From assembly GCA_910585555.1 (NCBI GenBank), contig CAJUFU010000078.1:1-12443 (forward strand): DNA of 12,443 bases, read 5' to 3'. The stretch comes from an uncultured Lachnospiraceae bacterium (GTDB lineage: Bacteria > Bacillota > Clostridia > Lachnospirales > Lachnospiraceae). Below, in pieces: positions 1 through 7,082 of this stretch. Below the pieces are notes generated by a model. The model had not been told where the DNA came from, did no database searches, and worked only from the letters and a program-made list of their open reading frames with translations. The position numbers and the translations under genes were made by a program. The stretch's first letter is position 1. Each line of letters opens with the position of its first letter.

Positions 1-147
1 TTCCTGCTCAATCACGGAGAGGAAACCTATACAGCGTCACTGCCCTTTGCAGGAGCCGATCTTCTGACCGGTAAAGAATATGCCGTCAGGGACAAGATTA
101 CCCTTTCCGCAAAAGATGTGGCCATACTGCAGTTAAAGAAAAAGTAA
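1..147 (+). CDS. C-terminal end of probable GH42 beta-galactosidase (partial)
   Basis: The first 48 codons of the window are open in frame 1 and end at TAA (145-147); the gene starts outside the window. The peptide begins FLLNHGEETYTASLPFAGAD, then DLLTGKEY, and ends with ITLSAKDVAILQ and a short lysine tail. This pattern (an 'FLLNH' strand, a 'DLLTG' turn, a final 'VAIL' strand) is typical of the small beta-sandwich domain that closes glycoside hydrolase family 42 beta-galactosidases, which release galactose from beta-galactosides in the cytoplasm. The catalytic barrel is not visible, so the family call rests on the tail alone; another glycosidase with a similar C-terminal beta domain is possible. 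It converges on the next gene across a shared terminator. Confidence 0.55.
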   Translation, partial: FLLNHGEETYTASLPFAGADLLTGKEYAVRDKITLSAKDVAILQLKKK

Positions 148-173
148 GCTGAAATCTTTCCTATATTATACTG

Positions 174-207
174 AAAAGCCGGGAATCCGCTGAGACTCCC
201 GGCTTTT
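174..207. terminator. Bidirectional Rho-independent terminator
   Basis: A perfect 11-bp inverted repeat, AAAAGCCGGGA (174-184) and TCCCGGCTTTT (197-207), encloses a 12-nt loop. The stem ends in A4 and T4 on opposite sides, so it can terminate both the glycosidase transcript and the convergent synthase-like transcript. The synthase stop codon lies just beyond it at 215. Confidence 0.9.
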
Positions 208-214
208 ATATTTC

Positions 215-1819
215 CTACAAGAGACTGTCCAGCACGCCCTTGATTCCCTTCTCCTCATATAAATCCTTATATGCGGCCACTTCGCCCTGAATCAATTCGT
301 CAATGACCCGCATCCCCAGAAGCTCCACTGGCGCCTGGTCATCCGTCATGATACGTCCTCCCGCCTGGTAAACCGTCAGGTTGTCCGACACAGCTTCCAT
401 CATCGCATACAGTCCCTCATCTTTGATTTCTTCCCTGTGCACCCGCAGATTTTCCAGCATCCTTGGATTGTTGGAGGCAAAAAGCTCCCTGTTGGTAGAA
501 CCCTTCACATCCACCGTATAGACTTCACCAAATACACTGCCGATGGTATCCGCCAGATAGGCATTGATACTGTCCTCCCCGCTTCCCCGCATATTCATAT
601 TGACCACCATGACGCCGTCTTGGGTAAGGTGATCTTTCACCAGCGTAAAGAATTCCACCGAGGACATCTGAAAAGGAATGGTGATATCCTGGTAAGCGTC
701 CACCATGATCACATCATATTTGTCATCAATCGCATTCAAGTAGGCCCGGCCATCGTAAGTGGTAACCTTCACATCCTCCGGCAGTTCAAAATATTTCCTG
801 GCTAAATCGGTGATCTTCTCGTCAATCTCCACACCTTCCACGGGCATGTCCCCATAATATTTACGGCACTGGTTGGCATAAGTGCCCGTTCCCATACCCA
901 AAATCAATGTATTGCAGTCCACCGGATTCTCCTGTCCTGTCATCAAAGGCGCCGCCATGGCATAATCATAATACATGCCGGTAAGCCCCTCTCCTTTCAT
1001 GAGAATGGACTGCACGCCGAACAATACATTGGTAGATAATATGATGCTTCTGTCATTTTCTTTTACCTGCAAGTAATTATAGACAGACTCTCCCTCGTAG
1101 GTTAAATCCTTCTCCCAGAAAGCAAAACTGTTGGAAGTCCCAAAGGCACAGCATAGAAGGAAAAGCACTGCCGTAACCGCACATCTGCGAAGTCCCTTTT
1201 TGACACTGATGAAATAGAGCAGGCTCAGCCCAAACAAGATGCCTGCAAAAATAAGAAAGGTGATGGAAGTGCCCACTGCCGGTATGGAGATAAAGGTGGG
1301 CACAAAAGTGCCGATGATGCTGCCGATGGTATTAAACGCCCCCAGGGTTCCCACAATCCTGCCGCTGTCATCCAGACTGTCCACCGAATATTTTGCCAAA
1401 GAAGGGGTCACTGTCCCCAGCAAAAAGAGCGGGAACACAAAAATCACCATACAGGCCGCAAACGCTGCCCAGATTAAAAAATTTGTATCCACCGCAAAAA
1501 TCAAGAGCGCCGAAATCCCCAGAACGATATACTTTCCCACCACCGGAATCGCCGCAATCCAGACTGCCGCGATCAGAATCCGCGCATAAAGCTTGTCCGG
1601 GTTGGGATTCTTATCTGCACTCCGGCCGCCGTAAATATTACCCAGGGCCATGGCAATCATGATCGTACCGATGATAATGGTCCACACAATCTGCGAAGAA
1701 CTAAAATAGGGCGCCAAAAGCCTGCTGGCTCCCAGCTCCACAGCCATTACGGACATCCCTGCAAAAAACTCTGTCAAATATAAGAATACTTTATTTTTTA
1801 AAATAGAAGAACCGCTCAT
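215..1819 (-). CDS. Membrane protein fused to a spermidine-synthase-like methyltransferase-fold domain
   Basis: A 534-aa protein in two halves. Residues 10-230 are hydrophobic with about six to seven membrane segments and resemble the transporter-like half of fused MFS/spermidine synthase proteins (AVELGASRLLAPYF near residue 27). Residues about 240-515 form a spermidine synthase/Rossmann methyltransferase fold: glycine loop LGMGTGT (307-313), acidic ribose ligand VEID (330-333), YDG (355-357), and VDAY (373-376) with D374 at the catalytic-Asp position, followed by MSSVEFF. No speA, speD or speH neighbour is present, and the glycine loop is GMGTG rather than the canonical GGGDG, so aminopropyl transfer to putrescine is uncertain; the true substrate is unknown. 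The ATG at 1817-1819 has GGAGAG a few bases upstream. It appears monocistronic, with its own promoter and a shared terminator. Confidence 0.85.
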   Translation of the reverse strand: MSGSSILKNKVFLYLTEFFAGMSVMAVELGASRLLAPYFSSSQIVWTIIIGTIMIAMALGNIYGGRSADKNPNPDKLYARILIAAVWIAAIPVVGKYIVLGISALLIFAVDTNFLIWAAFAACMVIFVFPLFLLGTVTPSLAKYSVDSLDDSGRIVGTLGAFNTIGSIIGTFVPTFISIPAVGTSITFLIFAGILFGLSLLYFISVKKGLRRCAVTAVLFLLCCAFGTSNSFAFWEKDLTYEGESVYNYLQVKENDRSIILSTNVLFGVQSILMKGEGLTGMYYDYAMAAPLMTGQENPVDCNTLILGMGTGTYANQCRKYYGDMPVEGVEIDEKITDLARKYFELPEDVKVTTYDGRAYLNAIDDKYDVIMVDAYQDITIPFQMSSVEFFTLVKDHLTQDGVMVVNMNMRGSGEDSINAYLADTIGSVFGEVYTVDVKGSTNRELFASNNPRMLENLRVHREEIKDEGLYAMMEAVSDNLTVYQAGGRIMTDDQAPVELLGMRVIDELIQGEVAAYKDLYEEKGIKGVLDSLL

Positions 1820-1899
1820 CCATCTCTCCGTTCCGAAGCATTAAACTGATCGTCCTTTCCGCCACAATCTGTTTATAACACTTCATTTTATCATTATCC

Positions 1900-1928
1900 A
1901 GTATACACCCCTCCCCCATACGGCGCAA
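1900..1928 (-). promoter_or_regulatory. Candidate SigA promoter of the synthase-like gene
   Basis: Read on the minus strand, TTGCGC (1923-1928), a 17-bp spacer and TATACT (1900-1905) make a plausible housekeeping promoter; the -10 is 5/6 and the -35 only 3/6. Transcription would begin near 1893, leaving a leader of about 70 nt before the ATG at 1819. Confidence 0.5.
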
Positions 1929-2005
1929 TTCCAAAGAAATTAAATTTTCCTAAACTGCCCTCCCGTCCCTTCCCCATATGCCTGCCAAAGCAAATCCCTG
2001 CCATA

Positions 2006-2046
2006 CAAAAGGACAGCACCCTTCCCTTCTGGCAAAAATGCTGTCC
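2006..2046 (-). terminator. Rho-independent terminator after the SPOCS-LysM gene
   Basis: GGACAGCA (2011-2018) and TGCTGTCC (2039-2046) form an 8-bp stem with a 20-nt loop. On the minus strand it is followed by TTTTG (2006-2010). It lies 40 nt past the stop codon of the SipL-like gene and upstream of the synthase-like gene's promoter, so it separates the two. Confidence 0.75.
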
Positions 2047-2085
2047 GTTCATTTTACTCACGCTGACCACATAAAAAGGAAACTC

Positions 2086-3642
2086 CTAGATACCGCCCTT
2101 TACCACCAGGATTCTGTCCCCGGCGTTAATCTCCTCTGTGGGCAGTTCATTGACTTCCTTAAGCTGGGCCACCGGCACATAATAACGCTTGCCGATATCC
2201 CACAAGGTATCTCCCGGTCCCGCGATATAAATAACCATTCCCGGCAGTTCACTCAGTTTATTCAGATCAAGGTCCTCCACCTTAATATCCGTCACCAAGT
2301 TATGTGTTTTCTGGGCAAATACGATTACCTTAAACTGCAGAGCCGCCTTTACATCCAGCTCATCGCTGTCTAACATGGTCACAGTAAGCTGCTCGATACT
2401 GGAATGCAGTTTATAAATACAGGAAGGCGTGATATTATCCACCTCAATCACATACTGGAAGGGAATGTCATTCTTTGTGGAATAAATGGTCTTAGCCCCG
2501 GCTGAGCTGAGATAGAGCGTGGTCACAATCAATGTACCAGTAACGGCAATTCCGTTCTCCACAATCGTCTGGTCGTCAATCCGAATCTCTCCCTCAGAAT
2601 GAATCAACTGATACATAGGCATTTCCCCATTCTGGATTCTCACATGCTCCGCAATCTTACACTTACCCACACCAGCTAACAGAAGGTTTTTCAGCTGTAC
2701 CTGTGTGGACACGGCTCCAATCTCCTTATCCACACCATATACGTCAGAAAGTACTTCCAGATTCTCTTCCTCATACAGATGAATATCCAAATCCAGCACC
2801 GGTTCCACACAAAAAACTCTCTCTTCCCCGTCGAAATCCGGCCGCACCTCCACATTGCACTGCCCCAGACTGTACTGGATATCCGGTATCATATTTTCCC
2901 GGCATCCGTGGCATTCAATAATGCCGCTGAAAGGCACGGTATTCTCATACCACAGTGTCCTGTCGTTGTCTCCTTCTCCCTCGTATAAGAAAAAGGCCTT
3001 CATCTCTCCCTGAATCGATATCTTTTCATCCAGTGCCTTGAATTCCACATGGTCAAAGCAGATGTGATGCCAGATGGTCTGAAATACATTGGGCAGATTG
3101 CCGGTAAGCTCCATCTCCTCTTTGAGGCGGAAAATATCCTTCTTATGCAGTACCAATTCTATCACAGGATAAACGCACTTACGGTATTCCACCGGCTCCT
3201 CATGATAAAGGTCTACCGCCGCTTCACACTCCACCTGTTCTTCTTTCTCAAGGGTAAAAGACACCACAGCCTGCACACTCAGCTTACGGGAGTTGATCAG
3301 TCCCACTGTCAAGTCTTCTATATTCCACTCGGTCAGAATCGTATCTCCATTGCAGACCCCCTCCATGTTGACTTTTTCCTCGAAGGGAATCATCGCCTCC
3401 ATGCTGGCGCACATCCCCTCCATGTCCGTCAGATACAGTATGGACACTACCAGCTTGCCTTTCAGATTCACCACATTCTCACAGGCGCGGATTTCCTCCA
3501 TAATAATCTCTCCCTTACTGCTGAGAAGATAATTCGCGTCCGGTTTGTTATCTGAAATATTCACATCTTCTTCCAATACCATCTGGGTGCCGGCCTTTCC
3601 GTTTATCCGGTCCATATGTATTTTTTTCTTCACTAATTCCAC
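2086..3642 (-). CDS. sipL: SPOCS (DUF3794)-LysM spore envelope protein, SipL/SpoVID-like
   Basis: A 518-aa protein. About residues 1-450 look like repeated SPOCS (DUF3794) beta-rich units, roughly 20-135, 185-300 and 325-445, each with strand-rich text such as KGEI..., KGKLVVSILYL and VTGTLIVTTLYLSS. The C-terminus (471-515) is one LysM domain: IYIAGPGDTLWDIGKRYYV, then a polar stretch and INAGDRILV. Length and order match SipL of Clostridioides difficile, the mother-cell protein that binds SpoIVA through its LysM and anchors coat assembly on the forespore; Bacillus SpoVID plays the same role. It lacks a signal peptide, as expected for a mother-cell cytosolic protein. The start is GTG (3640-3642) with GGAGGT (on the plus strand 3649-3654) 6 nt upstream. 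A SigE-type promoter precedes it. A paralogous SPOCS-LysM protein of unknown role is the main alternative. Confidence 0.85.
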   Translation of the reverse strand: MELVKKKIHMDRINGKAGTQMVLEEDVNISDNKPDANYLLSSKGEIIMEEIRACENVVNLKGKLVVSILYLTDMEGMCASMEAMIPFEEKVNMEGVCNGDTILTEWNIEDLTVGLINSRKLSVQAVVSFTLEKEEQVECEAAVDLYHEEPVEYRKCVYPVIELVLHKKDIFRLKEEMELTGNLPNVFQTIWHHICFDHVEFKALDEKISIQGEMKAFFLYEGEGDNDRTLWYENTVPFSGIIECHGCRENMIPDIQYSLGQCNVEVRPDFDGEERVFCVEPVLDLDIHLYEEENLEVLSDVYGVDKEIGAVSTQVQLKNLLLAGVGKCKIAEHVRIQNGEMPMYQLIHSEGEIRIDDQTIVENGIAVTGTLIVTTLYLSSAGAKTIYSTKNDIPFQYVIEVDNITPSCIYKLHSSIEQLTVTMLDSDELDVKAALQFKVIVFAQKTHNLVTDIKVEDLDLNKLSELPGMVIYIAGPGDTLWDIGKRYYVPVAQLKEVNELPTEEINAGDRILVVKGGI

Positions 3643-3672
3643 AAGAAAACCTCCATGCGTATACTTGCTATA

Positions 3673-3701
3673 AGTTTATGCGGCAGAATGCAGGGATATG
3701 C
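3673..3701 (-). promoter_or_regulatory. Candidate SigE (mother-cell sporulation) promoter of the SipL-like gene
   Basis: On the minus strand GCATATC (3695-3701) is followed by 14 bp and CATAAACT (3673-3680). The Bacillus SigE consensus is KMATATT, 13-15 bp, CATACANT, so the match is 6/7 at -35 and one mismatch at -10, with correct spacing. The predicted start near 3666 gives a leader of about 24 nt that holds the GGAGGT site. The product is a mother-cell protein, which fits SigE control. Confidence 0.65.
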
Positions 3702-3714
3702 CAGCATCCTGCAT
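3688..3714. repeat. Imperfect inverted repeat overlapping the -35 element of the SipL-like gene
   Basis: ATGCAGG (3688-3694) and CCTGCAT (3708-3714) are perfect arms; two further pairs (AT/AT) follow inside after one bulged G (3695), around ATGCCAGCAT (3698-3707). The repeat covers the candidate SigE -35 and ends where the possible LytTR half-site begins, so it could be an operator for either divergent gene. Role not known. Confidence 0.4.
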
Positions 3715-3777
3715 CCGTTAACCTGCCATTTAGACATTCTGGCATAATGGAAACCAGCCGCCATGTCGAAATATAAT
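3714..3777 (+). promoter_or_regulatory. Candidate activator-dependent promoter of the LytTR/GHKL operon
   Basis: TATAAT (3772-3777) is a perfect -10, but no TTGACA-like -35 lies 16-18 bp upstream, which suggests an activator. Farther up, TCCGTTAAC (3714-3722) fits the published LytTR half-site pattern [TA][AC][CA]GTTN[AG][TG] at 8 of 9 positions. A second half-site about 21 bp away was not found, so autoregulation is only a suggestion. Confidence 0.35.
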
Positions 3778-3828
3778 TATATTTATGCAAAGAGTCTGCA
3801 AAATAATATACCAAGAAAGGAATCCCAC

Positions 3829-4545
3829 ATGTTATCCATCGCCGTCTGTGATGATATCCCATTAGAATGTGCACAACTGGCCAAACAAATCCGCACCCTT
3901 GCCGAACCGGCCGGGTTGGAAGTCCTGCTCCGGGAATTTTATACAGGAGAAGAACTTTTAAAGTCCACGGAATCCTTCGACCTTCTTTTTCTGGACATCA
4001 AAATGCCTGGCCTTAACGGTATGGAGCTTGCTAGACTTTTGCGGCGCAGGGAAGAAACCTGTCTGTTAATCTTCGTCACCGCCGCGCCCGAGTATGTATT
4101 CGAGGCCTATGACGTGGAAGCATTTGCCTATCTTGTGAAGCCTGTCACGGAAAAGCAGCTTAAAAATGTCCTAACCCGCGCGGCAGAAAAGCGCCGCAGA
4201 GAATCCCATGAATTCCTTTTAATCTCCTCACAGCACCTTGTACGGAAAATCCCCTTAAAGGATATTGTATATATGGAAGCCAGAGGCAGGATTCTCACCA
4301 TCCACACCCTTTCAGATATCATAGAGACCTACGAGCAGATCGGCCTGATGGAAAAACGTCTCCGGGAAAAAGACTTTTTCCGATGTCACAAAGGGTTTCT
4401 GGTCAATTTAAGATATGTGGACACCTATGACAAGACACAAATCTACACAGAGACAAAGGATACCATTCTGCTGGCCAAACGCCGATATGACGACTTTGCC
4501 ATGGCGCTGATGCATTATCTGAAAAAGGAAGGAGGCCTGGCATGA
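3829..4545 (+). CDS. LytTR-family response regulator
   Basis: A 238-aa two-domain transcription factor. The receiver domain (about 2-122) shows the acidic pair DD (8-9), phospho-acceptor D56 in LLFLDIKMPG, the switch threonine T84 and K104 in the YLVKP motif. The LytTR DNA-binding domain (about 130-232) has IVYMEARGR, the FFRCHKGFLVNL core (183-194) and a C-terminal LLAKRRY. Phosphorylation by the adjacent kinase should promote binding to LytTR repeats. I chose the ATG at 3829 because AAGGA lies 7 nt upstream; an in-frame ATG at 3763 would add 22 residues unlike a receiver domain and has no ribosome site. The stop overlaps the kinase start (ATGA), so the two are translationally coupled. Family members control peptide signalling, bacteriocins or envelope functions; the target here is not evident. 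Confidence 0.93.
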   Translation: MLSIAVCDDIPLECAQLAKQIRTLAEPAGLEVLLREFYTGEELLKSTESFDLLFLDIKMPGLNGMELARLLRRREETCLLIFVTAAPEYVFEAYDVEAFAYLVKPVTEKQLKNVLTRAAEKRRRESHEFLLISSQHLVRKIPLKDIVYMEARGRILTIHTLSDIIETYEQIGLMEKRLREKDFFRCHKGFLVNLRYVDTYDKTQIYTETKDTILLAKRRYDDFAMALMHYLKKEGGLA

Positions 4546-5876
4546 CATTCTTGACAACCATCACAAGCAGCATAGGACTCTGCCTGCAGGCAGGAATTAC
4601 CTTCTGGCTGCAAGCCCATTTCTTTTCCCACCGGTTCAACCGCCGGCTGGCTGTGCTGTCCGGGATGATACTGTATCTGACCGTCAGCATGGCAGCTTCT
4701 TACACATTAGCCAGACAGGGATGGTATTTGCTCTACAGCATCCTACGGCAGGGTTCCCTCATCCTGCTTCTAATCCTGTATTTCCAAGGCCGCCTTTGGC
4801 ACAGGGCTTCTCTGGCCGCCATCCTGTGCGCCTCCTCAGAATTTGCCGATAACGCTCTGGTAGAGATGCTGTCCCTCGTCTGCATGTTTCTCCCCGCGAA
4901 ATGGCAGACGTTCTCCGTTCTTTTCATCGACCTGTTTTATCCTGTTGCGACTCTGTTTCTATGGTATGCTTTCCGGCATATGCATCTGCGCCCGGATATT
5001 TTTACCAGACAGATCTGCCAGCTTTTGTTCTACACGATGTGCGGGCTGATGCTATTGACCGATATAGTCTATCACGGCATCACCCACGGTATCATCATGA
5101 TTTCCCACACCGGACAGCCGGAAGTTTTTAATCCCTACACAAGCGAACTTTTGACCTACACGGAATGTATCATCCTGTCTCTCTTAAGCCTTTCCATGGC
5201 TCTGTGCCTGCCTGCTGCCTTAAATAAAATCATGTACAAGACCCTGTCTGAGCAGATACAACGCACCCAGATTGCCCATTATCAGACTCTTTTGGAAGAA
5301 CATCAAAGACAGGTGAGCCTGCGCCATGATCTGAAAAACCATCTGCTCGTCTTAGAGGGCTTGACACAGCAAGGCGAACTTGAAAAAATAAGCGAATATT
5401 TGAAGGCCATGTGCCAGGAAACCTATAAAACCACAGGCAACATCCATACCGGCAGCCTCACGGCGGACGCCCTCATAGACATCAAAGAACAGGCCGCGCT
5501 GTCCAAAGACATCTCCTTTACCTGGGAAATCAGCCTGCCAAAGCACCTGTCTATGGAAGACTTTGATCTATGTATCTTGCTGGGAAATCTACTGGATAAC
5601 TCCATCCAGGCCGCAGGCGGGATACCTGATGAGAAAGAACGCCGTATTTTTCTGCAGGCAAAACCCGTGAAACGAAATCTTCTTATAGAAATCGAAAATA
5701 CTGTGGCAAAAGAATCTGCTCCTCCACATTTTGGTACAGAGCATTACGGCACCGGTCTGCAAAACGTCAAGCATATCATCGAAAAATATAATGGAGTGAT
5801 GGATATTTCCAGCGATACCTCCCGATTCTGTGTATCCATTCTTCTTCCCGTATATGACACCATGCAGACCATTTGA
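4542..5876 (+). CDS. GHKL-domain sensor histidine kinase (AgrC-like architecture)
   Basis: A 444-aa membrane kinase. About six hydrophobic segments occupy residues 1-228, with no large extracellular sensor domain, as in AgrC-type peptide receptors. A helical linker (229-258) leads to the phospho-acceptor box RHDLKNHLLVLEGL, with H262 the probable phosphorylated histidine. The GHKL ATPase domain follows: N-box LLGNLLDNSIQAA (346-358) with N349 and N353, and the glycine box HYGTGLQNVKHI (401-412), then YNGVMDI. It should autophosphorylate and pass phosphate to D56 of the regulator encoded just upstream, overlapping by 4 nt. No agrB- or agrD-like pheromone gene lies in the window, so the ligand is unknown. 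No convincing terminator follows, and the 131-nt gap to the next gene allows read-through. Confidence 0.92.
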   Translation: MTFLTTITSSIGLCLQAGITFWLQAHFFSHRFNRRLAVLSGMILYLTVSMAASYTLARQGWYLLYSILRQGSLILLLILYFQGRLWHRASLAAILCASSEFADNALVEMLSLVCMFLPAKWQTFSVLFIDLFYPVATLFLWYAFRHMHLRPDIFTRQICQLLFYTMCGLMLLTDIVYHGITHGIIMISHTGQPEVFNPYTSELLTYTECIILSLLSLSMALCLPAALNKIMYKTLSEQIQRTQIAHYQTLLEEHQRQVSLRHDLKNHLLVLEGLTQQGELEKISEYLKAMCQETYKTTGNIHTGSLTADALIDIKEQAALSKDISFTWEISLPKHLSMEDFDLCILLGNLLDNSIQAAGGIPDEKERRIFLQAKPVKRNLLIEIENTVAKESAPPHFGTEHYGTGLQNVKHIIEKYNGVMDISSDTSRFCVSILLPVYDTMQTI

Positions 5877-6007
5877 TACATTCGGCCAAAGATTCTTTTG
5901 CATCTGCCGAAAACCTATATGAGGCAGCTTTACTTAAATCATAACGATTTGTCTGTCCATAAATGACACAATAGTCTGCAGACAGCAAGGCAAAAAGGAG
6001 GCACAAT

Positions 6008-6589
6008 ATGAAAGCAGGAACAATGGAAGGTTTGATCGGCGCAGGCGTCAACATGAAACTGATGGATACTCCCATGCGTGTCTATAAAGAAGCGAGACGA
6101 AAAGGCGACCTGGGCGCCATGGAACGGGCCATGGGTTACGCCAGCGAATTTCAAGATACCGCATACGAATATAAGGAAAAAGCCGAAAAAGAACTGCGCA
6201 AAGAAATGCAGGAAAACAGGGAAGAGCAGCAGCGTGAACGGGAAGAAGCGCTGGCCGAACGCAGAGAAGAGACGAAAGAGACACAGAAAGAAACTGCAGA
6301 AAAACTGGCCCAAAAGGCCGAGGAGAATCGGAATGGAAATGATGTGTCCACGGAAAATACGAAGACACCGCCGGCAGACAGTCTGGTGATCAGTAACGAG
6401 GGACAAAAGCTCCTGCAAGATAACCGTCCGGATCCAGACATAGAAGCGCCCGATTTAGAAACGCCTTCTATAGACGCCCCTGACATTCCCTCAAATACCG
6501 ATGCAAAAACCGACGTAAAATTCTATTCCAGTACAGGCACCAGCGTGGAGGCGCCCCCTGTAGGCAAAAACGTATCGGTAGGCGTATAA
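6008..6589 (+). CDS. Unrecognised 193-aa charged coiled-coil protein with acidic proline-rich tail
   Basis: I do not recognise this family. A short N-terminus rich in Gly and Met (1-22) leads to a helical, strongly charged stretch (about 23-107) dense in Glu, Lys, Arg and Gln, a likely coiled coil. Residues 120-193 look disordered: a quasi-repeat IEAPDLETPSIDAPDI (145-160), a polar stretch, and a short VSVGV end. There is no signal peptide, membrane segment or cysteine. The coding call is firm: AAAGGAGG sits 5-7 nt before the ATG and a good terminator follows the TAA. It lies 131 nt behind the sensor kinase on the same strand and may be co-transcribed or be a target of that pair. A scaffold or adaptor role is a guess. 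The long antisense open frames here are by-products of the repetitive codons. Confidence 0.8.
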   Translation: MKAGTMEGLIGAGVNMKLMDTPMRVYKEARRKGDLGAMERAMGYASEFQDTAYEYKEKAEKELRKEMQENREEQQREREEALAERREETKETQKETAEKLAQKAEENRNGNDVSTENTKTPPADSLVISNEGQKLLQDNRPDPDIEAPDLETPSIDAPDIPSNTDAKTDVKFYSSTGTSVEAPPVGKNVSVGV

Positions 6590-6596
6590 CATTATC

Positions 6597-6653
6597 ATCA
6601 TCGGAGGCTAGCGCCCGTTCAATCTGGCCAGCTCTCCGATGATTTCTTTTATA
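6597..6653 (+). terminator. Terminator of the coiled-coil gene, lying inside the 3' end of the convergent regulator gene
   Basis: ATCATCGGAG (6597-6606) and CTCCGATGAT (6634-6643) form a perfect 10-bp stem, extendable by GCT/AGC with one bulge. TTTCTTTTAT follows on the plus strand. The right arm and loop are also the last codons of the XRE gene (stop at 6608-6610). On the minus strand no T-run follows, so it works mainly for the plus strand. Confidence 0.75.
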
Positions 6654-7036
6654 TTGTCAAACTGAGAATCTGTCAGCTTATTTAACGCGTTGCATATCAT
6701 ATCCATATCCCGCGGCCTGGCAGCATCAAAGTCGAAAAAATCCATTGGCGTAACATTTAGATAACTGCATATATAAAAAATATTTGTCATGGAAGGAAGC
6801 GCTTTTCCTGTCTCAATATTATTGATATAACCCGGATTCTGTCCAATCGACAAACTCATGTCCCGTGCGGATACACCCTTTTGCATCCGCAATTTAGAAA
6901 GTCTGTCTGCAAAATCTTTTTCATCAGACCCTAAGATATGGACATAATCATAGAAGTCCAGACGAAAAAGGCAGGCCAGCTGGTAAACGAGCTTTCCAAA
7001 ATCGAGTCCGTCTCCTCTGCATCCCTTCTCTACCAT
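6608..7036 (-). CDS. Small XRE-type helix-turn-helix regulator
   Basis: A Cro/CI-like HTH occupies about residues 38-100: DFADRLSKLRMQKGVSARDM, then SIGQNPGYINNIETGKALPS, then a hydrophobic helix and LNVTPMDFF. The C-terminal tail (LTDSQFDNIKEIIGELARL) is a short helix common in Firmicutes stand-alone XRE proteins of about 100-115 aa. The longest frame starts at 7036 and gives 142 aa, but the first 36 residues (cysteine-rich, unlike the family) have no ribosome site ahead of the ATG, and no good in-frame ATG lies close to the HTH. The start is therefore uncertain; a non-ATG start or a small 5' lesion is possible. Target unknown. It follows pyrD by 30 nt, but a hairpin lies between them. Its 3' end is buried in the convergent terminator. 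Confidence 0.75.
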   Translation of the reverse strand: MVEKGCRGDGLDFGKLVYQLACLFRLDFYDYVHILGSDEKDFADRLSKLRMQKGVSARDMSLSIGQNPGYINNIETGKALPSMTNIFYICSYLNVTPMDFFDFDAARPRDMDMICNALNKLTDSQFDNIKEIIGELARLNGR

Positions 7037-7047
7037 GATGCACCCGT

Positions 7048-7082
7048 GAAAAACTGACAGGGGCGTTTATTCAACCGCCCCT
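7048..7082 (-). terminator. Probable terminator or attenuating hairpin at the end of pyrD
   Basis: AGGGGCG (7059-7065) and CGCCCCT (7076-7082) make a perfect 7-bp GC-rich stem with a 10-nt loop. On the minus strand GTCAGTTTTTC follows, so the T-run starts 5 nt after the stem, which makes it a less than ideal terminator. The pyrD stop codon (7067-7069) lies in the loop. Some read-through into the XRE gene is likely. Confidence 0.55.

Noticed and set aside
437..805. 122-aa plus-strand frame inside the synthase-like gene
   Set aside because: Entirely antisense to a well-supported gene, His-rich and without a ribosome site.
3763..3828. Upstream ATG giving a 260-aa response regulator
   Set aside because: The 22 extra residues precede the normal start of the receiver domain, contain the TATAAT element, and have no ribosome site; AAGGA precedes the ATG at 3829.
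3668..3874. 68-aa minus-strand frame across the divergent promoters
   Set aside because: It covers both candidate promoters, lacks a ribosome site and resembles no known protein.
5950..5984. TGTCTG/CAGACA inverted repeat and GTCTGCAGAC palindrome before the coiled-coil gene
   Set aside because: Arms are short, no T-run follows and no convincing promoter is placed around it; too weak to call an operator.
6048..6486. Long minus-strand open frames opposite the coiled-coil gene
   Set aside because: The repetitive GAA/GAG/AAA/CGC codons of the sense gene keep the other frames open; the antisense products (Ser/Phe/Leu-rich) look like mirror artefacts and lack ribosome sites.
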